A stretch of 64,000 nt of DNA from Tardiphaga sp051811025 (GTDB taxonomy: Bacteria; Pseudomonadota; Alphaproteobacteria; Rhizobiales; Xanthobacteraceae). The notes beneath the pieces are model-generated. The model did no database searches. It was not told the origin of the DNA and saw only the letters and a program-made list of their open reading frames with translations. Below are positions 18,729 through 28,800 of this stretch, one piece after another (the stretch's first letter is position 1; the number at the start of each line of letters is the position of its first letter). Location of the stretch: assembly GCF_051811025.1 (NCBI RefSeq), contig NZ_JBPWQE010000001.1, positions 4,898,001 through 4,962,000 of the forward strand. The letters are read 5' to 3'. A program made the translations under genes and the position numbers.

Positions 18729-19964
18729 TCAGACGGGCTTGAGCAGACTCGCAGCAGGCCTGATGAAAGTCCTGATCCCGTTCTTGAATCCGAACAGCGG
18801 CTGCGCGATCTCGCATACCGCCTCTGCTTTGGTCTCGCAATCGAGCACCACGAGATCGGCGGGATCGCCGACGGCAATGCCGTAATACTTCAGGTTGAGT
18901 AGTCTGGCGGATGCCGATGTCACCAGGTCAAGACATCCGGCGAGATCGTCGAGAGCGCCGACCTGCAGCACATTGGCATAGAGATTGACCATGCGGATCA
19001 GCGAGACATCGCCGAATGGCGTGAATGGATTCAGCACGTTGTTGGTGGAGATATTGGCGTTCACGCCCAATGCGCGCAGCCCGTGTGCCGACGTCACGCC
19101 GCGCGGCACGTTGTGATCGCTGTCGCGCCCAGTGAGGAACAGGTCGGTCGCAGGCAACACGGTCACCGCGACGCCTGCATTGGCGAGCCGTTTCGCCGCC
19201 GCCGCGAAGTCCACAGGCGGCATCGCCGATAGTTTCGTCGCATGGCCGATAGCCACGCGCCCGCCCCAGCCGGTCGCCTCGGTCATGCGGCAGACTTCTT
19301 GGTAGTCGGAACGCGAGGGATCGAGATCGAAGTCGAGATGGAAATCGATATCGACGCCGAACTCCTGCGCAATGCCGAAGATTTTTGCGATCTGACCGTT
19401 AGCATCCTTGTCAATGTAAGGCACGCCGCCGATCAGATCGGCGCCCTCCCGCATCGCCTGCAGCAACACGTCTTCGCAGCCGGGATCATCGAGCAATCCT
19501 TCCTGCGGAAATACGCAGAGCTGCAGATCGATCGCCCAGGCGTAATCCTGCTTCAGCTTTTTCAGCGCGCGAAAACTGGTGAGGCCGATGCGCGGATCGA
19601 CCTCCACATGGGTGCGCATACGGTTGGTGCCGTGCGTGATCGCCTTTTCGAGCGTCTGCGATGCGCGCGCATAGACATCTTCTTCGGTGAAGTCGCGCTT
19701 GGCCCTGGCGACTTCGCCGATCACTTCCTCCAGCGTACCGTTCGCGCAATTGCAGCGGCCAAGCAGACAGGACTTGTCAAGATGGATATGCGTCTCGACG
19801 AAACCCGGCACCAGCAGGCGTCCATGCAGGTTCTGCTCTGGTGCACCGTCTTTCGGCAGCCCGATCTCGATGGCCTCGAACCGCCCGCCGCGAATGCCGA
19901 TATCCACCGGACCACCCGGCCGGTCGGCAATGCGCGCGTTGCGCAGGATGAGGTCAAAACTCAT
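18729..19964 (-). CDS. Cytosine-deaminase-like amidohydrolase with substituted active-site residues
   Basis: A 411-residue amidohydrolase-fold protein related to E. coli CodA and to AtzC-type enzymes. The metal-site HxH is H59/H61 (ETHIHLD), followed by H209 (DFHLDFD) and H241 (IGHATK), all aligning with CodA H61, H63, H214 and H246. By eye, CodA catalytic E217 (in HCDE) corresponds to F212 and metal ligand D313 (in GHDD) to N309 in STNNVLNPFTPFGD. Cytosine deamination by the CodA mechanism is therefore doubtful, and a hydrolase of another ring or amide is more likely. First gene of the two-gene operon with the amidase. Confidence 0.85.
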   Translation of the reverse strand: MSFDLILRNARIADRPGGPVDIGIRGGRFEAIEIGLPKDGAPEQNLHGRLLVPGFVETHIHLDKSCLLGRCNCANGTLEEVIGEVARAKRDFTEEDVYARASQTLEKAITHGTNRMRTHVEVDPRIGLTSFRALKKLKQDYAWAIDLQLCVFPQEGLLDDPGCEDVLLQAMREGADLIGGVPYIDKDANGQIAKIFGIAQEFGVDIDFHLDFDLDPSRSDYQEVCRMTEATGWGGRVAIGHATKLSAMPPVDFAAAAKRLANAGVAVTVLPATDLFLTGRDSDHNVPRGVTSAHGLRALGVNANISTNNVLNPFTPFGDVSLIRMVNLYANVLQVGALDDLAGCLDLVTSASARLLNLKYYGIAVGDPADLVVLDCETKAEAVCEIAQPLFGFKNGIRTFIRPAASLLKPV

Positions 19965-20051
19965 GGGAAGGCTCCTGGAGATGTCGCGTCGCGGCGTAGC
20001 GAAAGTCTATTCACAGGCAAGCAAGGCATATGCCAAGACGCATGCGATCTT

Positions 20052-20149
20052 GTATCCGATCAAGTGTTTGAAAATACGTAAATATCGTCAAATCTCGTCG
20101 CCAGGAATGCCTAATATTCAGTCGCCGCGCGCAAGAAATGTATACGATC
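20052..20149. repeat. Pair of direct repeats GTATnCGATC in the divergent promoter region
   Basis: GTATCCGATC at 20052-20061 and GTATACGATC at 20140-20149 lie in the 261-nt gap between the divergent deaminase-like and NTF2-like genes. The spacing of 88 nt is about eight helical turns. They could be binding sites for a regulator controlling both directions; two 10-mers with one mismatch could also be chance. Confidence 0.3.
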
Positions 20150-20225
20150 TGAAGCTTCACTCGAATACAATCCTGGCACCGGATTTGCTATGATCACGCC
20201 GGCATTTGCCTTCAGGAGAAACCCG

Positions 20226-20657
20226 ATGTCGCAATCCCCCGCCGCGCTCGCGCCCGTCACCGATGAAACCGCCAAGGCTGCCGATCTCGTCGAGCGCTTT
20301 CTCGTCGCCTCCATGGTACCGGACCCGGAAACCGCCGGCACCTTCATGTCCGCAGATGTTGCGATCACCTTCACAGGCGGCCGCAAGTTCAAGCATCCGC
20401 GCGATGCGACCGCGTTCAACGCGATGCGCTACAAGTGGGTGAAGAAGAAGATGGAGCGCACCGACGTATCGCCGGGGAATGGCGAAACCATCGTCTACAA
20501 TACCGGCACGCTCTATGGCGAATGGCATGACGGCACGGCGTTCGAAGGCAATCGCTATGTCGATCGCTTCGTCGTGCGGGATGGCAAGATCGTGAAGATG
20601 GATGTCTGGAACGACAGCGCCGAACGCATTCTCGTGCGCATGGATATCGAAGCGTAG
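20226..20657 (+). CDS. SnoaL/NTF2-like family protein
   Basis: A 143-residue small alpha+beta barrel protein of the NTF2/SnoaL type, a fold used both by enzymes (isomerases, hydrolases, dehydratases) and by ligand-binding proteins. The visible core is AADLVERFLVASMVPDPE, followed by the beta-sheet stretch from VYNTGTLYGEWHDG to GNRYVDRFVVRDGKIV. ATG at 20226 is chosen because AGGAGA at 20214-20219 precedes it by 6 nt; an upstream in-frame ATG at 20190 has no such site. It is divergent from the deaminase-like gene and just upstream of the Liv operon, so a role in the same pathway is likely but unproven. Confidence 0.85.
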   Translation: MSQSPAALAPVTDETAKAADLVERFLVASMVPDPETAGTFMSADVAITFTGGRKFKHPRDATAFNAMRYKWVKKKMERTDVSPGNGETIVYNTGTLYGEWHDGTAFEGNRYVDRFVVRDGKIVKMDVWNDSAERILVRMDIEA

Positions 20658-20766
20658 CGCGAACACGGCGGCTTAATCGCCGCGCGCGTCCAGCATCTCG
20701 ACATGTCGACGATCTGGCACCCGGCTTGCATACAGAATGCAAGCTGAGTGTAACCAGGGAACGTCG

Positions 20767-21927
20767 ATGTTGCAGGGATTATCCAGGACGATGATGACGG
20801 GCGCGGCGCTGCTGTGCCTGATCGGTTTCACCAATACGGCCAAGGCCGATGCAGCTGCCTGTCCGGCGATGATTCCGTTCGGCCTGACCACGCCGCTGAC
20901 GGGTAACCTTGCGTTGCTCGGCACCCAAGCCCGCAACGGCGCTGAATTCGCCGTCGAGGAAATCAACGCCGCCGGCGGCATCGCCGGCAAGAAAATCGCG
21001 CTCACCACCGAAGACACCGGCGCCTCGTCGACCGACGCTCTGAATGCGATGAATCGCATCATCGAGAGCAAACCGCTGGTCATCATGTCGTCGATGATCT
21101 CGCCGCATGTGTTTGCGCAGACCGACAGCGTCAACAAATCCGAGACCCCGTTCATCGTCGGCGCCACCAACGCGAAAGTCACCGCCCAAGGCTCGAAATG
21201 GCTGTTCCGCACCCATGCCCATGACGGCCAGCTCGCCGACCTGATCCCCGAATATCTCGTGAAGTCGCTGAAGAAGACCAAACCCGGCATTCTCGTCGTT
21301 GCCGACGATTACGGCCTCGGCGCATCGAAGGGCATTCAGGCTGCCCTCAGTAAGCTCAATGTTACGCCGGTCGCGATGGCGTCATATGCGCCATCTGACA
21401 AGGACATGACCGCGCAGCTTCTGGAGATCAAGGACAAGGGCGCGGACAGCCTGATCTTGTTCGGTCGTCCGTCGGACATCACGCTGGTGCTGAAGCAGAT
21501 GGGTGATCTCGGCATCAAGCTGACCACCATCGGCAATACCAGCATCGTCGCCCAGACCATGCTGAACAATCTCTCCGCGGCCGAAGCCGATGGCAATTAT
21601 GCGATCGGCGGCATGATCCCGCAGACCTCGACCGATCCGAAGATTCTGGATTGGGCGAAGCGCGTGCAGGACAAATACAAGGTGCCGGCCGACAACTTCA
21701 CCGTCTCCTATTACGACTCGGTCTACATGCTGAAGTCGATCATCGAGAAAGTCGGCTGCGACAAGCCAGCGATCCGTGATGCGCTGGCTGCCACCAAGGA
21801 CTTCAAGGGCATGCTGATTTCCTATCAGGCGGATGCCAATGGCGACCTCACCCATACGCTCGGCATCTACCGTAACAAGGGCAAGACCCCGGAATTCACC
21901 GGACCGATCAAAGAGAGCGGGTTCTAA
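20767..21927 (+). CDS. Liv-type ABC transporter substrate-binding protein
   Basis: Periplasmic ligand-binding protein (386 residues) of the branched-chain amino-acid/amide family. It has a signal peptide (about residues 1-27, ending in AKADA) and the type-I binding fold: PFGLTTPLTGNLALLGTQARNGAEFAVEEINAAGGIAGKKI is typical of the family (residues 33 onward). ATG at 20767 follows AGGGA by 6 nt and was preferred over a start 10 codons upstream. The ligand may be an amino acid, amide or aromatic acid. First gene of a LivKHMGF operon; the nearby amidase and deaminase-like genes favour a nitrogenous or amide compound. Confidence 0.93.
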   Translation: MLQGLSRTMMTGAALLCLIGFTNTAKADAAACPAMIPFGLTTPLTGNLALLGTQARNGAEFAVEEINAAGGIAGKKIALTTEDTGASSTDALNAMNRIIESKPLVIMSSMISPHVFAQTDSVNKSETPFIVGATNAKVTAQGSKWLFRTHAHDGQLADLIPEYLVKSLKKTKPGILVVADDYGLGASKGIQAALSKLNVTPVAMASYAPSDKDMTAQLLEIKDKGADSLILFGRPSDITLVLKQMGDLGIKLTTIGNTSIVAQTMLNNLSAAEADGNYAIGGMIPQTSTDPKILDWAKRVQDKYKVPADNFTVSYYDSVYMLKSIIEKVGCDKPAIRDALAATKDFKGMLISYQADANGDLTHTLGIYRNKGKTPEFTGPIKESGF

Positions 21928-21933
21928 GACTTC

Positions 21934-22800
21934 ATGGGCCAGCTCGTCGTCAACGGCCTGGCGCTCGGGAGCATCTATGCTCTCGTGGCGCTCGGTCTGC
22001 TGCTGATCTTCAACACCGTCCAGATCGTCAATTTCGCGCAGGGACAGTTGTTGATGCTCGGTGCCTTCATCGGCATTTCGGGTGCGGTGACGCATGAGCT
22101 GCCGATGGCGCTGGCCTGGGCCTCTACCATGCTGGCGATGGCGCTGATCGGCATCGTCTTCATGGTGCTGGTCTACTTCCCCTTGCGCGGGCGGCCCCCC
22201 TTCCTTGTGATCCTCACCACCATCGCGATGGGCATCGTGCTGGAGAATATCGCGCTGATCATCTGGGGGCCGCTGCCGGTGTCGCTGCCCTCCCCGGTCC
22301 GCGGCCCACCGCTGCGTTTTGCCGGTGTCGTCATCTCGATGCACCAGCTCTTCATCTTCTGTACGCTGGCGGTGACCCTGTTGCTGCAATATCTGATGCT
22401 CACCAAGACGCGCTTCGGCATCCTGATGCAGGCCACTGCGCAGGACCTGCAGACCGCGCGACTGGTCGGCATTCCCGTCAACCGCACCATCGCCGTCGCT
22501 TTCGCCTTTGGTGCGATCTTGTCGGGCATCGCCGGCCTGCTGGTGGCGCCAATTTTCCTGGCTGAGCCGACCATGGGCGGCAGCCTCGGCCTGAAAGGCT
22601 TCGTCGTCAGTGTGATCGGCGGCTTCGGCAATCTGCCCGGCGCAGTGATCGGTGGCTTATTTCTCGGCCTGATCGAAACCTTTGGCGCGCGCTACATCTC
22701 GTCGAATTTCCGCGACGCCTATGCCTTCATCGTGATGATCGCTGTGCTCGTGGCCTGGCCGCGCGGACTGTTCGGCGAGAAGAGCAGCGAGAAGGTGTGA
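21934..22800 (+). CDS. Liv-type ABC transporter permease (LivH family)
   Basis: A 288-residue inner-membrane permease with about eight hydrophobic segments. The N-terminal NGLALGSIYALVALGLLLIF and the C-terminal SVIGGFGNLPGAVIGGLFLGLIE (EAA-like loop, near residue 230) mark it as LivH. It starts 6 nt after the binding-protein stop, and its own stop overlaps the region of the livM start, as expected for translational coupling. Confidence 0.94.
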   Translation: MGQLVVNGLALGSIYALVALGLLLIFNTVQIVNFAQGQLLMLGAFIGISGAVTHELPMALAWASTMLAMALIGIVFMVLVYFPLRGRPPFLVILTTIAMGIVLENIALIIWGPLPVSLPSPVRGPPLRFAGVVISMHQLFIFCTLAVTLLLQYLMLTKTRFGILMQATAQDLQTARLVGIPVNRTIAVAFAFGAILSGIAGLLVAPIFLAEPTMGGSLGLKGFVVSVIGGFGNLPGAVIGGLFLGLIETFGARYISSNFRDAYAFIVMIAVLVAWPRGLFGEKSSEKV

Positions 22801-22802
22801 CA

Positions 22803-23735
22803 GTGAAACACTGGCTTCCACTCGCGCTTGGCGCTGTCGTGGCGCTGCTGATCCCAGCAGTGACCCATGACAACTATGTCATCCAGCTCCTCAACATTGC
22901 CATCCTCAACGCCATTGTCGTGCTCGGCCTGAACTTCGCCACCGGCTGGGTCGGCCAGATCAATTTCGGCCAAGCGGCGTTCTACGGCCTCGGCGCCTAC
23001 ACCACAGGCATCGCCACCAAGGCTGGATTGCCCTGGATCACAACACCCTTCCTGTCGGTCATCATCGTCATGGCTGCAAGCCTTGTGCTTGGCCTGCCGA
23101 CGTTACGGCTGCGCACCTATTATCTTGCGATGACCACGATCGGCTTCGGCGAGATTGTCCGGTTGATCATCGTGCATTGGGAACCGGTGACCGGCGGCAC
23201 CTCCGGTCTGCGCGCGATCCCGGGTATCAGCGTGTTCGGCATCGGCCCGCAAGGGCAGGTTCAACATTACTATTTGCTGATCGCAGTGCTGGCGATTGCG
23301 GCCCTCGTCGCCGCGCGAATTCGGCAATCGTCGCTCGGCCGCGCCATGATCGCCACCAAGGATTCCGAGATCGCCGCCGAACAGAGCGGCGTTGACACCA
23401 CGCGCACCAAGCTGATCGCCTTCATGATCGGCGCGGTCTATGCCGGCCTCGCGGGTTGCCTCTATGCCTCCTCGATCCGCTTCATCAGCCCGGACAGCTT
23501 CTCGGGCACCCAGGCCATCCTGCTGATGACCATGCTGATCGTCGGTGGCATGGGCTCGATCCCCGGCTGCATAATCGGCGCCGTGGGGCTAACCGTTTTA
23601 CCGGAGGCGCTACGTTTCCTCGGGCAATGGTACCTCGTGCTTTATGGCCTCGGCGTCATCGCCGTGATCGTGCTGACGCCCGGCGGCCTCGCATCGCTGG
23701 CATCACGGCTACCACTCTGGGCAGGTGCGCGATGA
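22803..23735 (+). CDS. Liv-type ABC transporter permease (LivM family)
   Basis: A 310-residue permease pairing with LivH. Hydrophobic throughout, with the LivM hallmarks GLNFATGWVGQINFGQAAFYGLGAY near residue 40 and GGMGSIPGCIIGA near 245. Two GTG codons are possible, 22797 and 22803. I take 22803, because GAAGG at 22791-22795 is 7 nt before it and only 1 nt before the other. Its stop overlaps the livG start by 4 nt (ATGA). Confidence 0.93.
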   Translation: MKHWLPLALGAVVALLIPAVTHDNYVIQLLNIAILNAIVVLGLNFATGWVGQINFGQAAFYGLGAYTTGIATKAGLPWITTPFLSVIIVMAASLVLGLPTLRLRTYYLAMTTIGFGEIVRLIIVHWEPVTGGTSGLRAIPGISVFGIGPQGQVQHYYLLIAVLAIAALVAARIRQSSLGRAMIATKDSEIAAEQSGVDTTRTKLIAFMIGAVYAGLAGCLYASSIRFISPDSFSGTQAILLMTMLIVGGMGSIPGCIIGAVGLTVLPEALRFLGQWYLVLYGLGVIAVIVLTPGGLASLASRLPLWAGAR

Positions 23736-24511
23736 CGGATCAAGCGATCATCACCGCGCGCGGCGTGACGCGCCGTTTCGGCGGCCTTGTCGCGCTCGAC
23801 GGCGTCGATCTCGACGTCCCCAAGGGGATCGTGCAGGCGATCATCGGCCCCAACGGCTCAGGCAAAACCACGCTGCTGAATGCTCTGTCCGGCGCCTCCC
23901 ATGCCGATGCCGGCTCGATCCGCATCGACGACAAGGAGATCTTCCGCCTCAGGCCCAACCGCATCGCGCGACTCGGGCTGGCGCGCACGTTCCAGAACAT
24001 CCGGGTGTTTTCCAATCTCACCGTGCTGGAAAATGTGAAAGTCGCCGCTGCCTGCAACACGCCCATGTCGATGATCAACATCATGTTGTCGAACGCGACA
24101 CAGCGGCAGCGCGAGGCGGAGATCGAGAGCACGGCGCGTGAGGCACTGGACATCGTCGGCCTCGCCGGGCGCGCGGGCGACCGTCCGACCCAACTGCCTT
24201 ATGCGCAGCAGCGCCTGCTGGAAATCGCACGCGCACTGGCTTCAAAGCCCGGCGTGCTGCTGCTGGACGAGCCCGCTGCCGGCATGAACATGACCGAGAG
24301 CATGGCCCTGCTCGACACCATCGCGAAACTGAAAAGCAAGGGCATCACCGTGCTGCTGGTCGAACACAATGTGCGGCTGGTGATGGGGATCAGCGACCGC
24401 GTTGCCGTCCTCGACTTCGGCAAGAAGATCGCCGATGGCGCGCCGTCCGAGGTGCAGCGCAACCCGTTGGTGATCGAGGCCTATCTCGGCAGGCGGCATC
24501 GCCATGCTTAA
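23732..24511 (+). CDS. Liv-type ABC transporter ATPase (LivG family)
   Basis: A 259-residue ATP-binding subunit. Walker A is GPNGSGKTT at residues 39-47, the signature region is LPYAQQRLLEIARAL (LivG proteins usually have LPYGQQR, so one Gly is Ala here), Walker B is VLLLDEP and the switch His lies in VEHNVR. The ATG at 23732 overlaps the livM stop; a longer in-frame reading frame extends upstream inside livM but is not coding. Overlaps livF by 8 nt. Confidence 0.95.
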   Translation: MTDQAIITARGVTRRFGGLVALDGVDLDVPKGIVQAIIGPNGSGKTTLLNALSGASHADAGSIRIDDKEIFRLRPNRIARLGLARTFQNIRVFSNLTVLENVKVAAACNTPMSMINIMLSNATQRQREAEIESTAREALDIVGLAGRAGDRPTQLPYAQQRLLEIARALASKPGVLLLDEPAAGMNMTESMALLDTIAKLKSKGITVLLVEHNVRLVMGISDRVAVLDFGKKIADGAPSEVQRNPLVIEAYLGRRHRHA

Positions 24512-25214
24512 GATCGACAATCTTCGGGTCTCCTACGGCCACATCGAAGTGCTGAAGGGTATTTCCCTGAGCGTCGAGATGGGCGAGATCGTCGCCTTGA
24601 TCGGCGGCAACGGCGCCGGCAAGACCACGACGCTCAGCACCATCTCCGGCCTGCTGCGACCAACATCCGGCACGATCTCGTGGAAAGGCGAAAACATTCA
24701 TGGCACGGCCGTCGAAGCCATTGTCGGGGCCGGCCTCGCACACTGCCCCGAAGGCCGCCGAATTTTTCCGGGCCTTACCGTGCGCGAGAATCTGATCACA
24801 GGGACAGCGTCGCGCGCCTACAAGAAGGCCGAGGTCGAGGACGACCTGACGCTGGTATTCGAACTGTTTCCGCGGCTGAAAGAACGTATCAAGCAGGGTG
24901 GATGGTCGCTCTCCGGCGGCGAACAGCAGATGCTGGCGATCGGCCGAGCGCTGATGTCACGGCCGAGCCTTCTGATGCTGGATGAGCCCTCGCTGGGGCT
25001 CGCGCCCATCGTGATCGAGCAGGTGTTCGACAAGATCGTCGAGCTAAACAAACGCACCGGGCTTGGCGTATTGCTCGTGGAGCAGAATTCGGCGATGGCA
25101 CTCGAAGTGGCGGCGCGTGCATTCGTGCTGGAGACCGGATCGATCACACTATCCGGCCCGGCTTCCGTGCTCGCCGACGACCCGCGGATCCGCGAGGCAT
25201 ATCTGGGCGGGTAG
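24504..25214 (+). CDS. Liv-type ABC transporter ATPase (LivF family)
   Basis: A 236-residue second ATPase of the same transporter. Walker A is GGNGAGKTT at about 33-41, the signature LSGGEQQMLAIGRAL near 137, Walker B LLMLDEP near 155, and the switch region VEQN near 188. Last gene of the five-gene operon; an imperfect hairpin and the convergent Bug gene follow 43 nt downstream. Confidence 0.95.
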   Translation: MLKIDNLRVSYGHIEVLKGISLSVEMGEIVALIGGNGAGKTTTLSTISGLLRPTSGTISWKGENIHGTAVEAIVGAGLAHCPEGRRIFPGLTVRENLITGTASRAYKKAEVEDDLTLVFELFPRLKERIKQGGWSLSGGEQQMLAIGRALMSRPSLLMLDEPSLGLAPIVIEQVFDKIVELNKRTGLGVLLVEQNSAMALEVAARAFVLETGSITLSGPASVLADDPRIREAYLGG

Positions 25215-25216
25215 CT

Positions 25217-25250
25217 GTTGGTCTCTCCTCGACTTAGAAGCGAGGCCAAC
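25217..25250. terminator. Imperfect hairpin between livF and the convergent binding-protein gene
   Basis: GTTGG plus CCTCG pair with CGAGG plus CCAAC, with a 5-nt bulge (TCTCT) on the left arm and a 9-nt loop. It fills most of the 42-nt gap between two convergent genes and may end transcription from both sides, although no T-run is present. Confidence 0.35.
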
Positions 25251-25256
25251 GTTCTG

Positions 25257-26213
25257 TCACTTCACATTCTTCAGCAGCGCGATATTCGCGGCGACCTCCT
25301 TCGCCACGAGATCGTCCATGGCCTTCGGCTCCATCGGCATCGGTTCGACGCCGATCTTCGTCAGCGCAGCCTGCATCTCCGGCTTGGCCAGCACCTTGAG
25401 GCCGGCATCGCGCATCTTGTCGACGATCTCGCGCGGCGTCTTCGACGGCACGAATACGCCAATCCAGCTGTTACTGACGCCGTCCTTCAGTCCGACCTCG
25501 GCTAGCGACGGCACGTCGGGCAGTTCCGGAGTCCGCTTTTCGGTGGAGACGACGAGCGCACGCACCTGCCCTTCCCGGATCAGCGGCAAAGCCGTCGCCG
25601 CCGGGCAGAAGTAGAAATCGATACGGCCACCAAGAATGTCAGCAATCACTTCAGGCCCACCGCGATAAGGGATGTGCGTCGCCTCAAAGCCGCCGGCCAT
25701 CCGGAATTTCTCGGCGCTGATATGCACGGCGCTGCCGATGCCGACCGAGCCGAAATTGATCGACGATCCCTTGGCTTTCGCATCCCTCAGGAAATCATCA
25801 ACGGTCTTCCAGGGACGCTCCTTCGGCACGATCATGATCTGCGGGCTTACGCCGATCATGATCACCGACGACAGGTCCTTCGACGTGTCGTAGGGCAGGC
25901 TTGCATTGATCGCCGGGGTGATCGTCAGCGCCGAGGAATGCGCCAGCACGCTATAGCCATCCGGATCCGCCTTCGCGACTGCCGCAGTGCCCACCGCACC
26001 GCCGCCGCCAACACGGTTCTCTACTACGATGGTCTGGCCGAGTTCCGGACCAAGGCGCTCAAAGAAGATGCGCGGCACGACGTCCGTCGCGCTGCCTGGG
26101 CCGAACGGAATGGTGGCCTTGATCAACCGGGTCGGCCAGGTGGTGTCCGCATGCGCCGCCGTGCACAGCAACAGACCTGCAACAACGCCAGACCACCGCA
26201 CAAACTTGTTCAT
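25257..26213 (-). CDS. Bug/TctC-family periplasmic binding protein (copy 1)
   Basis: A 318-residue extracytoplasmic solute receptor of the tripartite tricarboxylate transporter type, a family that binds carboxylates and other small polar molecules. It has a signal peptide (about 1-22, ending AAHA) and the family blocks PIKAT-like WPTRLIKATIPFGPGSATD, NRVGGGGAVGTAAVAK and PYRGGPEVIADILGGRIDFYF. ATG at 26213 has GGAG 6 nt upstream; the longer reading begins with TTG. It is tandem with a close paralog (26353-27315), and no TctA/TctB membrane genes accompany either. Confidence 0.93.
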   Translation of the reverse strand: MNKFVRWSGVVAGLLLCTAAHADTTWPTRLIKATIPFGPGSATDVVPRIFFERLGPELGQTIVVENRVGGGGAVGTAAVAKADPDGYSVLAHSSALTITPAINASLPYDTSKDLSSVIMIGVSPQIMIVPKERPWKTVDDFLRDAKAKGSSINFGSVGIGSAVHISAEKFRMAGGFEATHIPYRGGPEVIADILGGRIDFYFCPAATALPLIREGQVRALVVSTEKRTPELPDVPSLAEVGLKDGVSNSWIGVFVPSKTPREIVDKMRDAGLKVLAKPEMQAALTKIGVEPMPMEPKAMDDLVAKEVAANIALLKNVK

Positions 26214-26352
26214 ACCTTGCTCCAAATATACCAGCCGCTATCAGCGGCGCCCGACAACCGGGTCCATAGAGGCAAACGAAGCAAGATCTGGACCGCTTGA
26301 CCTCTCAAAAGGCGCGCCGGGTCCACCTTGGAAAGGCGGCCCGGCACAATTG

Positions 26353-27315
26353 TTACTTGGCCGCTTCGCTCTTGAGTAGCACCTTGTTGGCCGCGATTTC
26401 CTTGACGAGCAGCGCATCCATCTCTGTCGACGTCATCGGCATCGGCTCGACGCCGAGCTTCTTGAGACTGGCCTGCGTCTCTGGTGCACCCAACACCTTG
26501 TTGCTGGCCGTGTAGAGCTTCGCAACGATGTCGAGCGGCGTCTTGGCTGGCACGAACACACCGAACCAGATCGAGCTGTCAGCATCCTTGAGGCCGGCAT
26601 CGATCGGCGTCGGTACGTCAGGCAGATCGCGCACGCGGGTCGGCGTCGACACCACCAGCGCACGGACCTGCCCCTCGCGGATCAGCGGCAGCGCCGTGGC
26701 CAGCGGGCAGAAATAGAAATCGATGCGGCCGCCAATGATGTCGGTGATGACTTCAGAGCCGCCGCGATACGGGATGTGCGTGGCCTCGAAGCCAGCAGCG
26801 GCGCGGAATTTTTCCGAGCTGATATGCACGGCGCTGCCGACGCCCACCGAGCCGTAATTGATCACCGTGCCCTTGGTCTTTGCTGCAGCGAGGAAATCCT
26901 GCACTGTCTTCCATGGTCGTTCGTTCGGCACGATCATCACATTCGCCGCATAACCGATCATCACCACCGAGGACAGCTCCTTGGTCGTGTCGTAGTTGAG
27001 ATTCGGGAAGATCGCCGGCGCAATGGAGATCGCATTGGTCTGCGACAGCAGCGTGTAGCCATCCGGATCGCTTTTCGCGACTGCGCCCGTGCCGAGCGAG
27101 CCACCGGCGCCGACGCGATTTTCGATCACGATCGGCTGTCCCAGCTCCGTGCTCAGTTTCTCGAAGAAGAGACGCGGCACCACGTCGCCAGCACTGCCGG
27201 CGCCGAACGGATTGACGGCCTTGATCGGCTTCGACGGCCAGTTGGTGTTGGCCTGCGCCGCACCGGACATCAGCACGGCGGCAAGCACGCACGACAATTG
27301 CCAGAACTTGTTCAT
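26353..27315 (-). CDS. Bug/TctC-family periplasmic binding protein (copy 2)
   Basis: A 320-residue paralog of the preceding gene, with the same start sequence (MNKF), a signal peptide ending AAQA and the same blocks (NRVGAGGSLGTGAVAK, IPYRGGSEVITDIIGGRIDFYF, CPLATALPLIREGQVRALVVST). By eye more than half of aligned residues are identical, so the two arose by tandem duplication. The ATG at 27315 is preceded by GGAG; an upstream in-frame ATG is less likely because it would lengthen the signal peptide by 20 residues. Differences cluster at the ligand-facing first half, so the two may bind different solutes. Confidence 0.92.
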   Translation of the reverse strand: MNKFWQLSCVLAAVLMSGAAQANTNWPSKPIKAVNPFGAGSAGDVVPRLFFEKLSTELGQPIVIENRVGAGGSLGTGAVAKSDPDGYTLLSQTNAISIAPAIFPNLNYDTTKELSSVVMIGYAANVMIVPNERPWKTVQDFLAAAKTKGTVINYGSVGVGSAVHISSEKFRAAAGFEATHIPYRGGSEVITDIIGGRIDFYFCPLATALPLIREGQVRALVVSTPTRVRDLPDVPTPIDAGLKDADSSIWFGVFVPAKTPLDIVAKLYTASNKVLGAPETQASLKKLGVEPMPMTSTEMDALLVKEIAANKVLLKSEAAK

Positions 27316-27395
27316 CGCTCGCTCCAGTTGCGCCATTCGATGCGAATGGCAGCTCATGAAGGAAAGCAAAAGCAAGAACCGGACCGGCTGAGAGC

Positions 27396-28745
<1,350 letters not shown>

Positions 28746-28763
28746 GAAAGTCCTGCGACGGCT

Positions 28764-28788
28764 CCGGCTTTGGTGCTTCCCAAACCGG
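28764..28788 (-). terminator. Bulged hairpin between aroB and the CNNM gene
   Basis: CCGG-C-TTTGG pairs with CCAAA-CCGG across a 6-nt loop, with one unpaired C. It lies between the aroB stop and the CNNM start and may attenuate or process the transcript. No T-run follows, so termination is uncertain. Confidence 0.35.
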
Positions 28789-28800
28789 CCACCATCAGTT

